64,000 nt of DNA from Streptomyces rapamycinicus NRRL 5491. Its GTDB lineage: Bacteria > Actinomycetota > Actinomycetes > Streptomycetales > Streptomycetaceae. Of this stretch, positions 25,099 to 34,922 are shown piece after piece. A program made the position numbers and the translations under genes. The notes beneath the pieces were generated by a model, which did not search any database, was not told the DNA's origin, and worked only from the letters and a program-made list of their open reading frames with translations. The stretch is from contig NZ_CP085193.1 in the NCBI RefSeq assembly GCF_024298965.1, forward strand, positions 4,402,001 through 4,466,000. The letters are read 5' to 3'. Numbering within the stretch: position 1 is the stretch's first letter; each line of letters starts with the position of its first letter.

Positions 25099-25668
25099 TC
25101 AGGCCAGCACGGTGCGCACCATACGGGCCACATCCGCCGCCGGGGCGGGCGCCATCACGTACGACAGGGCCAGTCTGGCGACCGCCTCACAGGCCTGCGG
25201 CAGTTCGACCGCGCCGAGCGGCCAGTCGCCCGCCAGCAGCCGCACCGCGCGGTCCCGCGCCTCGCCGATCAGCTCGCCCGGCGCGGGCAGCGGCTCCGGC
25301 TCCCCCGGCCGTGTCGTCCCTACGGACGTCGGCAGCCGCTCGTTCCAGCGGCCCGTGAGCACCGCCCGCACCAGCGGGTTCTCGGTCGCCGAGCGAACCG
25401 TCCACACCGCCGCGGCGGCCAGCCGCTCCCTGGGGGCCGCCGCGCCGGACACCCCGGACAGCGCCCGCTCGACCCCGTACAGATACGCGTCGGCCTCGCG
25501 TCGCACCAGAGCGCGGGCGAGGCCGTCCTTGCTGCCGAACTCGTTGTAGAGGGTCTGCCGGGAGACCCCGGCCGCCGCCGCGACCTCGGACATCTTCACC
25601 CTCGGCCACGGACCGCGCTCGAGCGCGGCGAAGGCCGCGTCGAGTAAGGATTCACGCGCTGTGGGCAT
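25099..25668 (-). CDS. TetR-family transcriptional regulator
   Basis: 189 residues from ATG 25668 (MPTARESLLDAAF). The N-terminal helix-turn-helix is clear in VKMSEVAAAAGVSRQTLYNEFGSKDGLARAL. The ligand-binding half has no recognisable subfamily motif. The ribosome site GGGAGGCGACG directly precedes the chosen ATG. The same 17-bp start region is repeated 22 bp upstream. The gene converges on the SMR exporter 20 bases away. TetR control of an SMR pump is common, but here the intergenic gap is at the wrong ends for simple repression, so the target remains open. Confidence 0.86.
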   Translation of the reverse strand: MPTARESLLDAAFAALERGPWPRVKMSEVAAAAGVSRQTLYNEFGSKDGLARALVRREADAYLYGVERALSGVSGAAAPRERLAAAAVWTVRSATENPLVRAVLTGRWNERLPTSVGTTRPGEPEPLPAPGELIGEARDRAVRLLAGDWPLGAVELPQACEAVARLALSYVMAPAPAADVARMVRTVLA

Positions 25669-25701
25669 CGTCGCCTCCCAGAGCGGGCATCGTCGCCTCC
25701 C
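25663..25701 (-). repeat. Duplicated translation-start region of the TetR gene
   Basis: GGGCATCGTCGCCTCCC occurs at 25663-25679 and again at 25685-25701 (plus-strand reading). On the coding strand each copy supplies GGGAGGCGACGATGCCC, a ribosome site plus ATG. The upstream ATG is out of frame and would yield a 12-residue peptide ending at 25652, overlapping the regulator start. Confidence 0.75.
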
Positions 25702-25841
25702 GGCCCGGCATGTGCCCGACAGAATTGACGGACCGCCAGATGAAGTCAAGAGCCCCGCACGGGCGGGCCGTCCAGCCGAAGTCCCCTGGTCGTTGTGGAG
25801 TCGTGTAGCTCCGCGTCTTTTCCTGTCGATACTGTTCGGCC

Positions 25842-26636
25842 ATGCCCGACTACCACGATGACCTGCGTCTCGCCCACGTTCTCGCCGACGCCGCCGACGC
25901 GACCACCATGGAGCGGTTCAAGGCGCTCGACCTCAAGGTCGAGACAAAACCCGATATGACGCCGGTGAGCGAGGCCGACAAGGCGGCCGAGGAGCTGATC
26001 CGCACCTCGCTCCAGCGCGCCCGGCCGCGCGACGCGGTGCTCGGCGAGGAGTTCGGCAGCGAGGGCAGCGGTCCACGGCGCTGGGTGGTCGACCCGATCG
26101 ACGGCACCAAGAACTACGTACGCGGGGTCCCGGTCTGGGCCACCCTGATCGCCCTCATGGAGCGCGGTGAGGGCGGCGACCGGCCGGTGGTGGGGGTGGT
26201 CTCCGCACCGGCGCTGGGACGGCGCTGGTGGGCCGCAGAGGCGCTCGGGGCGTACACCGGGCGCAGCCTGTCCTCCGCGAGCCGGCTCGCGGTCTCGAAG
26301 GTGGGCAACCTGGCCGACGCCTCGTTCGCGTACTCCTCGCTCAGCGGCTGGGAGGAGCGCGGCAGGCTGAACGGCTTCCTCGATCTGACCCGCGCCTGCT
26401 GGCGCACCCGTGGCTACGGCGACTTCTGGCCGTACATGATGGTGGCCGAGGGCTCGGTGGACATCTGCGCCGAACCGGAATTGTCGCTGTGGGACATGGC
26501 GGCCAACGCGGTGATCGTCCAGGAGGCGGGCGGCCGCTTCACCGGACTCGACGGCGTACCGGGCCCGAACAGCGGCGACGCGGCGGCGTCCAATGGGCTG
26601 CTGCACGGGGTGATGCTGGACTACCTGCGGCCCTGA
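25842..26636 (+). CDS. hisN: Histidinol-phosphatase, inositol-monophosphatase family
   Basis: 264 residues. The metal and phosphate site is [18 protein letters not shown], with an upstream glutamate in LGEEFG and the C-terminal [15 protein letters not shown]. Actinobacteria use this HisN type for the penultimate step of histidine synthesis; the close similarity to inositol monophosphatase leaves some ambiguity. No ribosome site is present and a GATACT hexamer lies 8 bases before the ATG, so the transcript may be leaderless. No other his genes are nearby. Confidence 0.88.
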   Translation: MPDYHDDLRLAHVLADAADATTMERFKALDLKVETKPDMTPVSEADKAAEELIRTSLQRARPRDAVLGEEFGSEGSGPRRWVVDPIDGTKNYVRGVPVWATLIALMERGEGGDRPVVGVVSAPALGRRWWAAEALGAYTGRSLSSASRLAVSKVGNLADASFAYSSLSGWEERGRLNGFLDLTRACWRTRGYGDFWPYMMVAEGSVDICAEPELSLWDMAANAVIVQEAGGRFTGLDGVPGPNSGDAAASNGLLHGVMLDYLRP

Positions 26637-26765
26637 GGGGCCTTCCGGGGCTGACCGGAGTGTGAACCGGAGCGCGGGGCGCGCTCCGCGGCAGATCGGC
26701 TTCCGCGCGCCCTTGTTGGACTCACCGAGGCATGTGAACATGAGAATTCCAGACCTTGTGAACTT

Positions 26766-26799
26766 GTGAATCCTTTCTCTAATGGGATCTGGGATTCAC
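26766..26799. promoter_or_regulatory. Dyad upstream of the CBS-domain gene
   Basis: GTGAATCC (26766-26773) and GGATTCAC (26792-26799) form perfect 8-bp arms around an 18-base AT-rich spacer, ending one base before the AAGGAGG ribosome site. Further GTGAAC half-sites lie just upstream at 26733 and 26758. Either a regulator site or a leader hairpin is possible. Confidence 0.4.
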
Positions 26800-26818
26800 C
26801 AAGGAGGTGGCTCCATCC

Positions 26819-27217
26819 ATGCCCATGCACGTCCGTGACGCCATGAGCTCGGTGGTCCTCACCATCGGCCCCGCGCACACACTCCGCCAGGCCGCCCGGC
26901 TGATGTCAGAACGCCGGGTGGGATCGGCCATCGTGCTCGATCCCGACACCAGCGGCCTGGGGATCCTCACCGAGCGCGACATCCTCAACTCCCTGGGGAC
27001 GGGCCAGGACCCCGACCAGGAGACCGCACACGACCACACCACCGCCGATGTCGTCTTCGCCGCCCCCGGGTGGACGCTGGACGAGGCGGCCCGCGCGATG
27101 TCCCAGGGCGGCTTCCGCCATCTGGTCGTCCTCGACGGGGGCGACCCGGTCGGAGTGGTGTCCGTGCGCGACATCATCCGCTGCTGGGCCCCGGCGCCCC
27201 AGCCCGTACCGGCGTAA
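26819..27217 (+). CDS. CBS-domain protein
   Basis: 132 residues consisting of two CBS motifs: residues about 1-60 (VRDAMSSVVLTIGPAHTLRQAARLMSERRVGSAIVL...GILTERDIL) and 65-127 (TADVVFAAPGWTLDEAARAMSQGGFRHLVVLDGGDPVGVVSVRDII). Such stand-alone pairs bind adenine nucleotides and signal energy state; no attached effector domain exists here. The ATG at 26819 is preferred because AAGGAGG sits 11 bases before it; an upstream GTG overlaps that site. An AT-rich leader with dyad precedes it, unusual for this region. It converges on katA across a strong terminator. Confidence 0.86.
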   Translation: MPMHVRDAMSSVVLTIGPAHTLRQAARLMSERRVGSAIVLDPDTSGLGILTERDILNSLGTGQDPDQETAHDHTTADVVFAAPGWTLDEAARAMSQGGFRHLVVLDGGDPVGVVSVRDIIRCWAPAPQPVPA

Positions 27218-27254
27218 GGGCCCGGGGCACCGCGCCCGGCACGCGAACCGGCAC

Positions 27255-27293
27255 ACGAAGAGGCCGGAGCCCAACGGCGTCCGGCCTCTTCGT
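27255..27293. terminator. Terminator between CBS gene and katA
   Basis: A perfect 14-bp stem ACGAAGAGGCCGGA/TCCGGCCTCTTCGT with an 11-base loop, followed by TTG on the plus strand. It serves both convergent genes. Confidence 0.85.
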
Positions 27294-27312
27294 TTGATAC
27301 GGCAAGCGTCCG

Positions 27313-28779
27313 TCAGCCGCGTAGGGCCTGGACCGCGGCCTCCAGCCGCTTGCCGTAGTCGGCGTCCGCCTTGCGGAAGTTCTCGATCGCCCGCTGTGCG
27401 ATGTCATCGCGGGAGACCTTGGCGATGAACTGCGCCAGATTCTCGATCAGGCGCTCCCTCTCGTCGTCCGACATCAGCCGGTAGAGGTTGCCCGCCTGGA
27501 CGAAGTCGTCGTCCTCGGCGTGCGAGGGGGCCTCGTGGTCCCCGGTCCGGCCGGACACCGGGGACGGCTGCCACAGCGCCCGGCCGGTCTCGGCCGGGCC
27601 GCCGAAGCTGTTGGGCTCGTAGTTCTTGGCGCCCGCGTGACGGCCGTCGTACATGAGGCCGTCCCGGCCGTACGTACGCGCCTCGGCCGCGTGCGGACGG
27701 TTCACCGGCAGGTGGTCGGCGTTGATGCCGACGCGGTAGCGGTGGGCGTCGCCGTACGCGAACAGGCGGCCCTGCAGCATCTTGTCCGGGGACGGGCCGA
27801 TGCCCGGCACGAAGTGGGCGGGCGAGAAGATCGACTGCTCGACCTCGGCGAAGATGTTCCGCGGGTTGCGGTTGAGCTCCAGCTTGCCGATCTCGATCGG
27901 CGGGTAGTCCTCGTGCGGCCAGACCTTGGTCAGGTCGAACGGGTTGAAGCGGTAGTCCGCCGCGTCGGCCGCCGGCATGATCTGCACCTGCACGGTCCAG
28001 GTCGGGAAGTCACCCCGCTCGATGGCCTCGCGCAGATCGCGCTGGTGGCTGTCCGGGTCCAGACCGGAGGTCTCGGCCGCCTCGGCGGTGGTGAGGTTCT
28101 TGATCCCCTGGTCGGTCTTGAAGTGGTACTTCACCCAGAAGACCTCGCCCGCGGCGTTGTTCCACTGGTAGGTGTGCGAACCGTAGCCGTTCATGTGGCG
28201 GTACGAGGCGGGGATGCCGCGGTCGCCGAACAGCCAGGTCACCTGGTGGGTGGCCTCGGGCGAGAGCCCCCAGAAGTCCCAGACGTTGTCCGCCTCCTGC
28301 GAGCCGGTGTACGGGTCGCGCTTCTGGGTGTGGATGAAGTCGGGGAACTTGATGGCGTCCTTGATGAAGAACACCGGGGTGTTGTTCCCGACCAGGTCGT
28401 AGTTGCCGTCCTCGGTGTAGAACTTCAGCGCGAAACCGCGCGGGTCGCGCACCGCGTCCGCCGAGCCGAGGTTGCCGGCGACCGTCGAGAAGCGCAGGAA
28501 CGTCTCGGTCTGCTTGCCGACCTCGGAGAGGAACGCGGCGCGGGTGTACTTCGTCACATCCGCGGTCACGGTGAAGGTGCCGTACGCACCGGCGCCCCGC
28601 GCGTGCACGATCCGCTCCGGGATCCGCTCGCGGTTGAAGTGGGCGAGCTTCTCGATCAGGTGCTGGTCCTGGATGAGGACCGGACCGCCGGCGCCCGCCG
28701 TCTCGCTGTTCTGGTTGTCCGCCACCGGAGCCCCGGACTCCGTGGTCAGCGGACCAGTGATGTTGTCCTGGACCGTCAC
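27313..28779 (-). CDS. katA: Monofunctional haem catalase
   Basis: 488 residues from GTG 28779, which has AGGAGG at ideal spacing; the upstream start at 28845 lacks support. Catalytic H59 ([12 protein letters not shown]) and N132 (GNNTPVFF) are present. The proximal haem tyrosine is in [12 protein letters not shown]. It is a small-subunit clade catalase that converts H2O2 to water and oxygen in the cytosol. It is divergent from catR. In S. coelicolor the equivalent CatA is repressed by CatR until peroxide oxidises the regulator. Confidence 0.95.
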   Translation of the reverse strand: MTVQDNITGPLTTESGAPVADNQNSETAGAGGPVLIQDQHLIEKLAHFNRERIPERIVHARGAGAYGTFTVTADVTKYTRAAFLSEVGKQTETFLRFSTVAGNLGSADAVRDPRGFALKFYTEDGNYDLVGNNTPVFFIKDAIKFPDFIHTQKRDPYTGSQEADNVWDFWGLSPEATHQVTWLFGDRGIPASYRHMNGYGSHTYQWNNAAGEVFWVKYHFKTDQGIKNLTTAEAAETSGLDPDSHQRDLREAIERGDFPTWTVQVQIMPAADAADYRFNPFDLTKVWPHEDYPPIEIGKLELNRNPRNIFAEVEQSIFSPAHFVPGIGPSPDKMLQGRLFAYGDAHRYRVGINADHLPVNRPHAAEARTYGRDGLMYDGRHAGAKNYEPNSFGGPAETGRALWQPSPVSGRTGDHEAPSHAEDDDFVQAGNLYRLMSDDERERLIENLAQFIAKVSRDDIAQRAIENFRKADADYGKRLEAAVQALRG

Positions 28780-28847
28780 GTGCGCCTCCTGCGTACTCGC
28801 ATTCTGTCCCTGGTCTGGGGCTGGGATCGATCCTACATTGGACATTG

Positions 28848-28868
28848 TCTAAGTCAAGAAGGCTTAGA
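28848..28868. promoter_or_regulatory. Candidate CatR operator between katA and catR
   Basis: TCTAAG (28848-28853) and CTTAGA (28863-28868) form a dyad with a 9-base spacer in the 161-base divergent region. A direct repeat CATTG-GA-CATTG lies next to it, and a TATC/GATA dyad lies near the catR start at 28918-28930. Fur-family proteins bind AT-rich dyads. Which of these is the true site is not decided. Confidence 0.4.
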
Positions 28869-28940
28869 GACTCGTACCCGATCTGGTCAAGGACTCGTCC
28901 GCTGCTACCCTTGTCCTTATCTGACTGATAGGTGAATGGC

Positions 28941-29354
28941 ATGAGTGACCTGCTGGAACGGCTCAGGGGACGCGGCTGGAGGCTGACGGCGCAGCGGCGT
29001 GTCGTCGCCGAGGTCCTCGACGGGGACCACGTGCACTACACCGCCGACGAAGTTCACGCGCTGGCGGCCGAGCGACTGCCCGAGATCTCCCGCGCGACCG
29101 TCTACAACACCCTCGGCGAGCTCGTCACGCTCGGCGAGGTGATCGAGGTCAGCACGGACGGCAGGGCCAAGCGCTACGACCCGAACGCGCACCACGCGCA
29201 TCAGCACCTGGTGTGCGCGCGCTGCGGCACGATCCGCGATGTCCACCCCTCCGGCGACCTGCTCGCCGACCTGCCCACCCAGGAGCGCTACGGTTTCGCG
29301 ATCTCCGCGGTCGAGGTGACGTACCGGGGGCTGTGCCCCAACTGCGCGGCCTGA
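28941..29354 (+). CDS. catR: Fur-family peroxide regulator CatR
   Basis: 137 residues. The DNA-binding helix is in GWRLTAQRRVVAEVLDGDHVHYTADEVHALAAERLPEISRATVYNTLGEL. The sensor metal site is suggested by HHAHQHLVCARCGTIRDVH, with a structural C-x-x-C there and a second pair in LCPNCAA. PerR-type proteins use Fe and oxidise a histidine on contact with H2O2. Start ATG 28941 (MSDLLERLRGRG) is preferred over GTG 28932. It is divergent from katA, the expected target. Confidence 0.92.
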   Translation: MSDLLERLRGRGWRLTAQRRVVAEVLDGDHVHYTADEVHALAAERLPEISRATVYNTLGELVTLGEVIEVSTDGRAKRYDPNAHHAHQHLVCARCGTIRDVHPSGDLLADLPTQERYGFAISAVEVTYRGLCPNCAA

Positions 29355-29465
29355 GGCCCGAGCGGCGCAGCGCGAGCGGCGCGGATCATGACCGTAAGGC
29401 CGCCACAGCCACCGAAGGCCCGCGACGGCGAGTAGGGCCGTGACAGCGACCGTAAGGCCGTGACA

Positions 29466-29505
29466 GGCGAAGGGCCCGGATCCTGGAGGATCCGGGCCCT
29501 TCGCC
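29466..29505 (-). terminator. Terminator of the first initiator tRNA
   Basis: A perfect 18-bp stem, GGCGAAGGGCCCGGATCC with its complement, closes on a TGGA loop. It begins one base past the CCA end of the tRNA gene. Its core GGCCCGGATCC is shared with the terminator of the second copy. Confidence 0.9.
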
Positions 29506-29506
29506 T

Positions 29507-29583
29507 TGGTAGCGGGGACAGGATTTGAACCTGCGACCTCTGGGTTATGAGCCCAGCGAGCTACCGAGCTGCTCCACCCCGCG
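29507..29583 (-). tRNA. Initiator tRNA-fMet (CAT), CCA encoded
   Basis: The cloverleaf can be drawn fully: acceptor CGCGGGG/CCCCGCT, D-arm GAGC/GCTC, anticodon stem CTGGG/CCCAG with loop CTCATAA, T-arm GCAGG/CCTGT with TTCAAAT. Initiator marks are the mismatch at 1-72 (C-U) and three consecutive G-C pairs below the anticodon loop. The 3' CCA is encoded at 29509-29507. Confidence 0.97.
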
Positions 29584-29664
29584 TCGTTGTGTAGCAACCT
29601 TAACCCGGGGTGGACAGCAGGAGCAAACCGGTTACCGAGGGGGCGCCCCGGAGGGGCGCGGGGC

Positions 29665-31515
29665 TCAGGCCGTGAGCTCCTGCTGGAGCGCTTCCCGCAG
29701 CCGGGCCGCGCGCTCTGCGACCTCCGCGGGCCCCAGCTCGACCGCCCGCGCACACCACCGCTGCCCCTCGGCGAGCGCCCCGCGACGGGCCGCCAGCAGC
29801 GCGAGCCGCAGCGCGGCCCGGCCGTGCCCCGACTCGGCGGCGCGCGTCCACCACAGGGCGGCCTCCGGCTCGCTGCCCTCCCGGGCCAGCAGCAGCCCCA
29901 GGTTGAACGCGCCGTTGCTGCTGCCCGCCTCGGCGGCCATGCGATACCAGCGCGCGGCCTCGACCACATCGCCGCGCGCGGCCGCGAACATGCCCACCCG
30001 CACCTGGGCCCGCCGGTGGCCCTGCCGCGCGGCGCGCTCGTACCACTCCTCGTACTCGGGGACGTGCGGCCCGGAGCCGTCGTCCGGCGGCGGGGTCGGG
30101 AAGCGCGTCCCGGACGAGTTGCCGAAGCCGGTGCCGGTCGCCGGGTCGCCGCCGACCGAGGAGCGGTCCAGCAGCGCGGCCAGCCGGAAGGCGCCATCTG
30201 CGCTGCCGCCGCCCGCGGCGCAGCGCAGATGGCGCTCGGCGCCCTGGAGGTCGCCCTCCCGCTGAAGGGCGAGGCCGACCTGCAGCGCGGCCTCGGTGTG
30301 CCCGGCGGCCGCGGCCCGCTCGTACCACTGCCGGGCCGCCCGGTCCTCGCCCCGGCCCGCGTGCAGGATCCCCAGGTTGAACGCGGCGTCGACGCTGCCC
30401 GCCTCGGCCGCCTTGGAGAACCACGGCTCGGCGCCCGCCGCGTCGCCGCGCTGGAGCAGCATCACGGCGACCGCGTTGGCGGCCTCGCGGTGGCCCGCGT
30501 AGGCCGCGCGGCGGTACCACTGCTCGGCCTGGGCGGTGCGGCCCTGCTCGGCGCAGAGCAGCCCGAGGTTGTAGGCGCCGTTGATGTCCCCGGCGTCGAG
30601 CGCGGCGCGGTACCAGCGCTCGGCGGTCTGCGTCTCGCCGCGGTCGGCGTGGAGCGCGCCCAGCGCGTTGGCGGCGTTGCCGTCGCCGTCCTGGGCCGCC
30701 CGGTGCCACCAGACGGCGGCGCTGTCGGTGTCGCCCGCGTCACGCAGCAGGAAGCCCAGCGCGCAGGCGGCCCGGGCCTCGCCGTCCTTGGCGGACATCA
30801 GGTACCAGCGCCCGGCCTCCTTGGTCTCACCGCGCTTCTCCAGCAGCGTGCCGAGGTGGAGGGCGGCGCGCCGGTGACCGCGCGCGGCGGCCTGCCGGTA
30901 CCACTGCCCGGCCTCCTCCCGGCCGCCCCCGTCGGCGCCACGGCGGCGCTCTGCCGCCGGCTCGTCCCCCTCGTCGCCACCACGGTCGTCGAGGATGCGG
31001 GCGAGGCGGTACGCGGCCTCGCGGTGGCCGCGCTCGGCGGCCGTACGGAACCAGCGCTCGGCCCCGATGTCGCTGCGGTGCTCCAGCAGATCGCCCAGGG
31101 CGTACGCGCCCAGCGTGTGGCCGGACTCGGCGGACTGGCGCAGCCAGTACTCGGCGGCGGGCTCGTCGCCCCGCTCGCGGTGATGGCGGCCCAGGGCGTG
31201 GGCCGCGGCGGGGGATCCGGCGACGGCGGCTATGCGCCACCAGCCGGCCGCCTCGTCGGCATAGCCGCGCTGGTGCAGCAGAACGCCGAGGTTGTTGGCG
31301 GCGGCGCGATCGCCCGCCGCGGTGGCTCCCCGCAGATGCGGTTCGGCGCCGTCGAGGTCGCCACGGCGCAGCAGCAGCGCGCCGAGCGCGCTCATCGCGG
31401 CGGTGTCACCGGCCTCGGCGGCACGACGGTGCCGGGTCTCCTCCTCGGCATCGTCGTGCGCGTGCGCAAAACGCCCTGTCTCCAACAGACTGACCCTGTC
31501 CCCCATAAATCCCAT
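29665..31515 (-). CDS. TPR/Sel1-like repeat protein
   Basis: 616 residues built almost wholly of about fifteen 36-residue helical-hairpin units of the form RGDxxxAExWYRxAAxxGHxxAAxxLGxLL. No signal peptide or membrane segment is seen. Such solenoids act as protein-interaction scaffolds in the cytoplasm; no partner can be named. Unit 5-6 is interrupted by an acidic/Arg-rich loop (DDRGGDEGDEPAAERRRGADGGGREE), another loop with GTGFGNSSGTRFPTPPPDDGSG lies near residue 465. It sits exactly between two identical initiator tRNA genes, all on the same strand, so read-through from upstream is limited by the terminator at 31656. Confidence 0.88.
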   Translation of the reverse strand: MGFMGDRVSLLETGRFAHAHDDAEEETRHRRAAEAGDTAAMSALGALLLRRGDLDGAEPHLRGATAAGDRAAANNLGVLLHQRGYADEAAGWWRIAAVAGSPAAAHALGRHHRERGDEPAAEYWLRQSAESGHTLGAYALGDLLEHRSDIGAERWFRTAAERGHREAAYRLARILDDRGGDEGDEPAAERRRGADGGGREEAGQWYRQAAARGHRRAALHLGTLLEKRGETKEAGRWYLMSAKDGEARAACALGFLLRDAGDTDSAAVWWHRAAQDGDGNAANALGALHADRGETQTAERWYRAALDAGDINGAYNLGLLCAEQGRTAQAEQWYRRAAYAGHREAANAVAVMLLQRGDAAGAEPWFSKAAEAGSVDAAFNLGILHAGRGEDRAARQWYERAAAAGHTEAALQVGLALQREGDLQGAERHLRCAAGGGSADGAFRLAALLDRSSVGGDPATGTGFGNSSGTRFPTPPPDDGSGPHVPEYEEWYERAARQGHRRAQVRVGMFAAARGDVVEAARWYRMAAEAGSSNGAFNLGLLLAREGSEPEAALWWTRAAESGHGRAALRLALLAARRGALAEGQRWCARAVELGPAEVAERAARLREALQQELTA

Positions 31516-31655
31516 CGTGGCATCACCCGCGTCCGGCGTACACCTGGTATACCGCAGCCGAGGAGGTCACTTCAGCGTTTTGTCGACATGCCCACAGAGA
31601 GACAACCCAAACGCTTGTATCCGCATTCCCCGAGTGGACGCTCATACAACACACA

Positions 31656-31689
31656 ACGAGGCCCGGATCCTTGCGGATCCGGGCCTCGT
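31656..31689 (-). terminator. Terminator of the second initiator tRNA
   Basis: A perfect 15-bp stem ACGAGGCCCGGATCC with its complement around a TTGC loop, located 7 bases past the tRNA. The core matches that of the other tRNA terminator. Confidence 0.85.
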
Positions 31690-31696
31690 GTGTCAG

Positions 31697-31770
31697 TAGC
31701 GGGGACAGGATTTGAACCTGCGACCTCTGGGTTATGAGCCCAGCGAGCTACCGAGCTGCTCCACCCCGCG
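31697..31770 (-). tRNA. Initiator tRNA-fMet (CAT), second copy
   Basis: Identical over all 74 bases to the tRNA at 29510-29583, including the 1-72 mismatch and the three G-C pairs of initiators. Here the 3' flank is CTG, so CCA is not encoded and must be added after transcription. Confidence 0.97.
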
Positions 31771-31839
31771 CCGTGGTGCAACCACCGTACCACGGCGCGA
31801 GGGGCCGGCCGCCCGGCCGTTCTCGCAGGTCGTCAAGGG

Positions 31840-34788
31840 TCAGCCGCCCTTCTTGTCGGAACCGCCGCCGGCGCTCTGACTCCGTGGCTGGTTCTGCTGC
31901 TGCCCCTTGTCGCCGGCCGCCTTGTTCTCCGCCTTGGCGGCGCGGTCCAGCGCGTCCTTCAGATCCTCCTGGGCCCTGCCGTACGCCTCCCAGTCCTGCG
32001 GCTGCTTCTGGAGGGCGTCCTGGGCGTCCTTATAGGCGTCCGAGGCGTCCTTGAGGGCCTCCTTCACCGTCGGGTTGCTGTTCGCCGGTGGCTCCTCCTG
32101 CCCGCCGTCTCCCGGTGGCCGCTGTTCGGACGACTCGCCGAAGACGGCGTCCAGGGCCTCGCCCAGGGTGTCCTTGAAGACCGTCTCCTTGCCGTAGGAG
32201 ACGCCGACCTTCTTCAACAGCGGGTAGTTGGCGCTGCCACCGCGGGCGTAGACGGGCTCGATATATAGGAAGCCGTTGTCCAGTGGCACGGTGAGCAGAT
32301 TGCCGTACTCGATGTCGGAGTCGGTGCCTCTCAGGTTCCGGACGAACTCGGCGACCTCCGGATCACCGTTGAGCTCGCTCTGCACCTGTTGTGGGCCGGG
32401 CACGTTGGAGGTGACCTTCAGCAGTCTTATCGTGCCGTAGTCCTTACTGTTGGCATCCGCGTCGATCGACATGAACGCCCCCAGGTTGGGACGCCCGTTG
32501 GGGGTGAAGGTCGTCGTCAGCGAGAACGTCTGCCCCTGCTGATCGGGCATCCTCATGCTCAGGTAGTACGGCGGAACCGCGTTCCCCTCCTTGTGGGTCG
32601 GGTCCTCGGGCACCTGCCAGGCGTCACTGCCGCTGTAGAACTGCGTGGGGTCGGTGACGTGGTAGCGGGTCAGCAGCTCGCGCTGGACCTTGAACAGGTC
32701 CTGCGGATACCGCAGATGCTCCATCAGCTCGCCGCTGATCTTCTCCTTGGGCTCGACCGTCCCCGGGAACGCCTTCTCCCAGGTCTTCAGGACCGGGTCC
32801 TTGGAGTCCCACTCGTAGAGCTTGACGGTGCCGTCATAGGCGTCCACGGTCGCCTTGACCGAGTTGCGGATGTAGTTGACCTTGTTCTGCTGCGCGACCA
32901 CCGAGCGGTCCCCGTCGCTCAGCGAGTCGGCCGTGCTGTCGCCCAGGGTCGTCCGCGAGGCGTACGGATAGCCGTTGGTCGTGGTGTAGGCGTCCACGAT
33001 CCACTTGATCCGGCCATGGACCACGGCCGGATAGGCGTCACCGTCGATGGTCAGCCAGGGGGCGACCTTCTCGACGCGCTCCTTGGGGGTGCGGTTGTAC
33101 AGGATCCGCGAACCGTCCCCGATCGCGCCCGAGTAGAGGATCTGGGGCTCGCCGAACGCCACCGCGTAGGCGGCGCGGTTGACCGGGTTGGAGAGGCTGA
33201 CCCCGCTCTTGCCCTTGTAGCTGGTGGTCCGCTCGCCGTTCTTCTCGTAGTCGAGCTCCTTCTGGGGGCCACCGACTATCGAGTACTGGTCGGTCTTCTC
33301 GCCGTAGTAGACCTGTTGCTTGTAGGTGCCGACACCGCCGCCGCTGGAGCCCTTGGTGGGCAGCCCGGATTCGGTGAAGTCCGGCGAGCCCGCCGGGTCC
33401 GCGTTGGGATCGGGCGTGGTGCCCTTCGCCGCCACCATGCCGTAGCCATGGGTGTAGGTGAAGTGGTCGTTGATCCAGTTCCGCTTGGGGATGCCGTTCA
33501 GATTCAGCTCGCGCACACCGACGACGGTGTCCTGTTCCTTGCCGTCGGCACCCTTGTAGCGGTCCACGTCGAGCGTCGAGGGGAACTGGTAGTACTTGCG
33601 CTCCTGCTGGAGCTGCTGGAAGGTCGGCGAGATGACGCTGGGGTCCATCAGCCGGTAACTGGCCGTCGTATTGGCGTCCTTACGGAGCTTCTCGCCGCCG
33701 CCGTCGCTGTCGTTCTTGCCGGAGTAGTCCGCCACCTTGGAGTCATCGATGCCGTACGCCTTGCGCGTGGCCTCGATGTTCTTCTGGATGTACGGCGCCT
33801 CCTTGGCCTGCTCGTTCGGCTGGACCTGGAACTTCTGCACGATCGCCGGGTAGAGCCCGCCGATCAGGATCGCCGACAGCACCATGAGCCCGAAGCCGAT
33901 GACCGGCAGCTGCCAGGTGCGCCGCCACAGCGTGGCGAAGAACAGCACCGCGCAGATCGCCGCGATGCAGAACAGGATCGTCTTCGCGGGCAGATAGGCG
34001 TTGGCGTCCACATAGCGCAGACCCGTCCAGTTGCCCGTCGCCTTGAAGTCGCTGGACTTCACCGCGAGGCCGTAGCGGTCCAGCCAGTACGCCACCGCCT
34101 TGAGCGCCACGAAGACGCCCAGCAGCACCGACAGATGGCCGGTGGCCGCGGCGGTCGCACGGGCGCCGGGGCTGGTGACCCGCAGGCCCCCGTAGAGGTA
34201 GTGCACCAGGGCCGCGGCGATCAGCGAGAGCACCGTGGCCGCGAAGCCGAAGCTCAGCAGGAAGCGGTACCAGGGCAGGTCGAAGGCGTAGAAGGCCACG
34301 TCCTTGTGGAACTGCGGGTCCTTCTGGCCGAACGGCACCCCGTTGACCCACAGCAGCCAGATGCGCCACTGACCGGCCGCCGAGGCGCCCGCGATCAGCC
34401 CGACCAGGGCGGTGACCGCGAGCAGCACCCACTTCTTGAACGGGGCGATGCCCATCCGGTAACGGTCCAGGCTCTGCTGCTCCATGGACATCGCGCTGAG
34501 CGGCGGCCGCAGCCGATGGGCCAGCCAGATGTTGATCCCGACGGCCGTGGCCATCAGCACGCCGAAGACGAAGAACAGCCCGATCTTCGTCTTCAGGGTG
34601 GTACTGAAGACGGAAGAGTAATGAAGCGAGCGATACCAGAGCCAATCCGTCCAAAATCCGGCAAACATGACAAAGAGCATGGCCAACACGGCCAGCACGC
34701 CCAGGGTCATGAGCAGGGTCCTGGCACGCCGGGACGGACGGCCGACTCTCACCCGCGGCCCCGTCGGGCCTCCGCCGCGGTCCGGCAT
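31840..34788 (-). CDS. UPF0182-family large membrane protein
   Basis: 982 residues. Seven or so hydrophobic helices occupy the first 340 residues; one carries the family stretch [18 protein letters not shown] large extracytoplasmic domain follows, and a charged Lys/Gln-rich tail with [16 protein letters not shown] heptads suggests a coiled coil. UPF0182 is widespread in actinobacteria and cyanobacteria with no assigned function. I prefer ATG 34788 ([19 protein letters not shown]), the start typical of Streptomyces entries as I recall them; GTG 34809 is an alternative. It is divergent from the PPA1309 gene. Confidence 0.9.
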   Translation of the reverse strand: MPDRGGGPTGPRVRVGRPSRRARTLLMTLGVLAVLAMLFVMFAGFWTDWLWYRSLHYSSVFSTTLKTKIGLFFVFGVLMATAVGINIWLAHRLRPPLSAMSMEQQSLDRYRMGIAPFKKWVLLAVTALVGLIAGASAAGQWRIWLLWVNGVPFGQKDPQFHKDVAFYAFDLPWYRFLLSFGFAATVLSLIAAALVHYLYGGLRVTSPGARATAAATGHLSVLLGVFVALKAVAYWLDRYGLAVKSSDFKATGNWTGLRYVDANAYLPAKTILFCIAAICAVLFFATLWRRTWQLPVIGFGLMVLSAILIGGLYPAIVQKFQVQPNEQAKEAPYIQKNIEATRKAYGIDDSKVADYSGKNDSDGGGEKLRKDANTTASYRLMDPSVISPTFQQLQQERKYYQFPSTLDVDRYKGADGKEQDTVVGVRELNLNGIPKRNWINDHFTYTHGYGMVAAKGTTPDPNADPAGSPDFTESGLPTKGSSGGGVGTYKQQVYYGEKTDQYSIVGGPQKELDYEKNGERTTSYKGKSGVSLSNPVNRAAYAVAFGEPQILYSGAIGDGSRILYNRTPKERVEKVAPWLTIDGDAYPAVVHGRIKWIVDAYTTTNGYPYASRTTLGDSTADSLSDGDRSVVAQQNKVNYIRNSVKATVDAYDGTVKLYEWDSKDPVLKTWEKAFPGTVEPKEKISGELMEHLRYPQDLFKVQRELLTRYHVTDPTQFYSGSDAWQVPEDPTHKEGNAVPPYYLSMRMPDQQGQTFSLTTTFTPNGRPNLGAFMSIDADANSKDYGTIRLLKVTSNVPGPQQVQSELNGDPEVAEFVRNLRGTDSDIEYGNLLTVPLDNGFLYIEPVYARGGSANYPLLKKVGVSYGKETVFKDTLGEALDAVFGESSEQRPPGDGGQEEPPANSNPTVKEALKDASDAYKDAQDALQKQPQDWEAYGRAQEDLKDALDRAAKAENKAAGDKGQQQNQPRSQSAGGGSDKKGG

Positions 34789-34922
34789 CTGGAAAGCCAA
34801 GGTGCGCACCTCGAAGTTCGCTGTCGATTGAGGGACCCTGAACTCCAGGGCCCACCTGTTGCAACTTACTCAGGCTTTACTCAGTTCCCGTTTCCGGGTC
34901 CGAACAGGGCACGATATGAACC

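Noticed and set aside
29507..31770. Integrated element between duplicated tRNA genes
   Set aside because: The duplicates are full tRNA genes with terminators, the single gene between has ordinary codon use, and no integrase is present.
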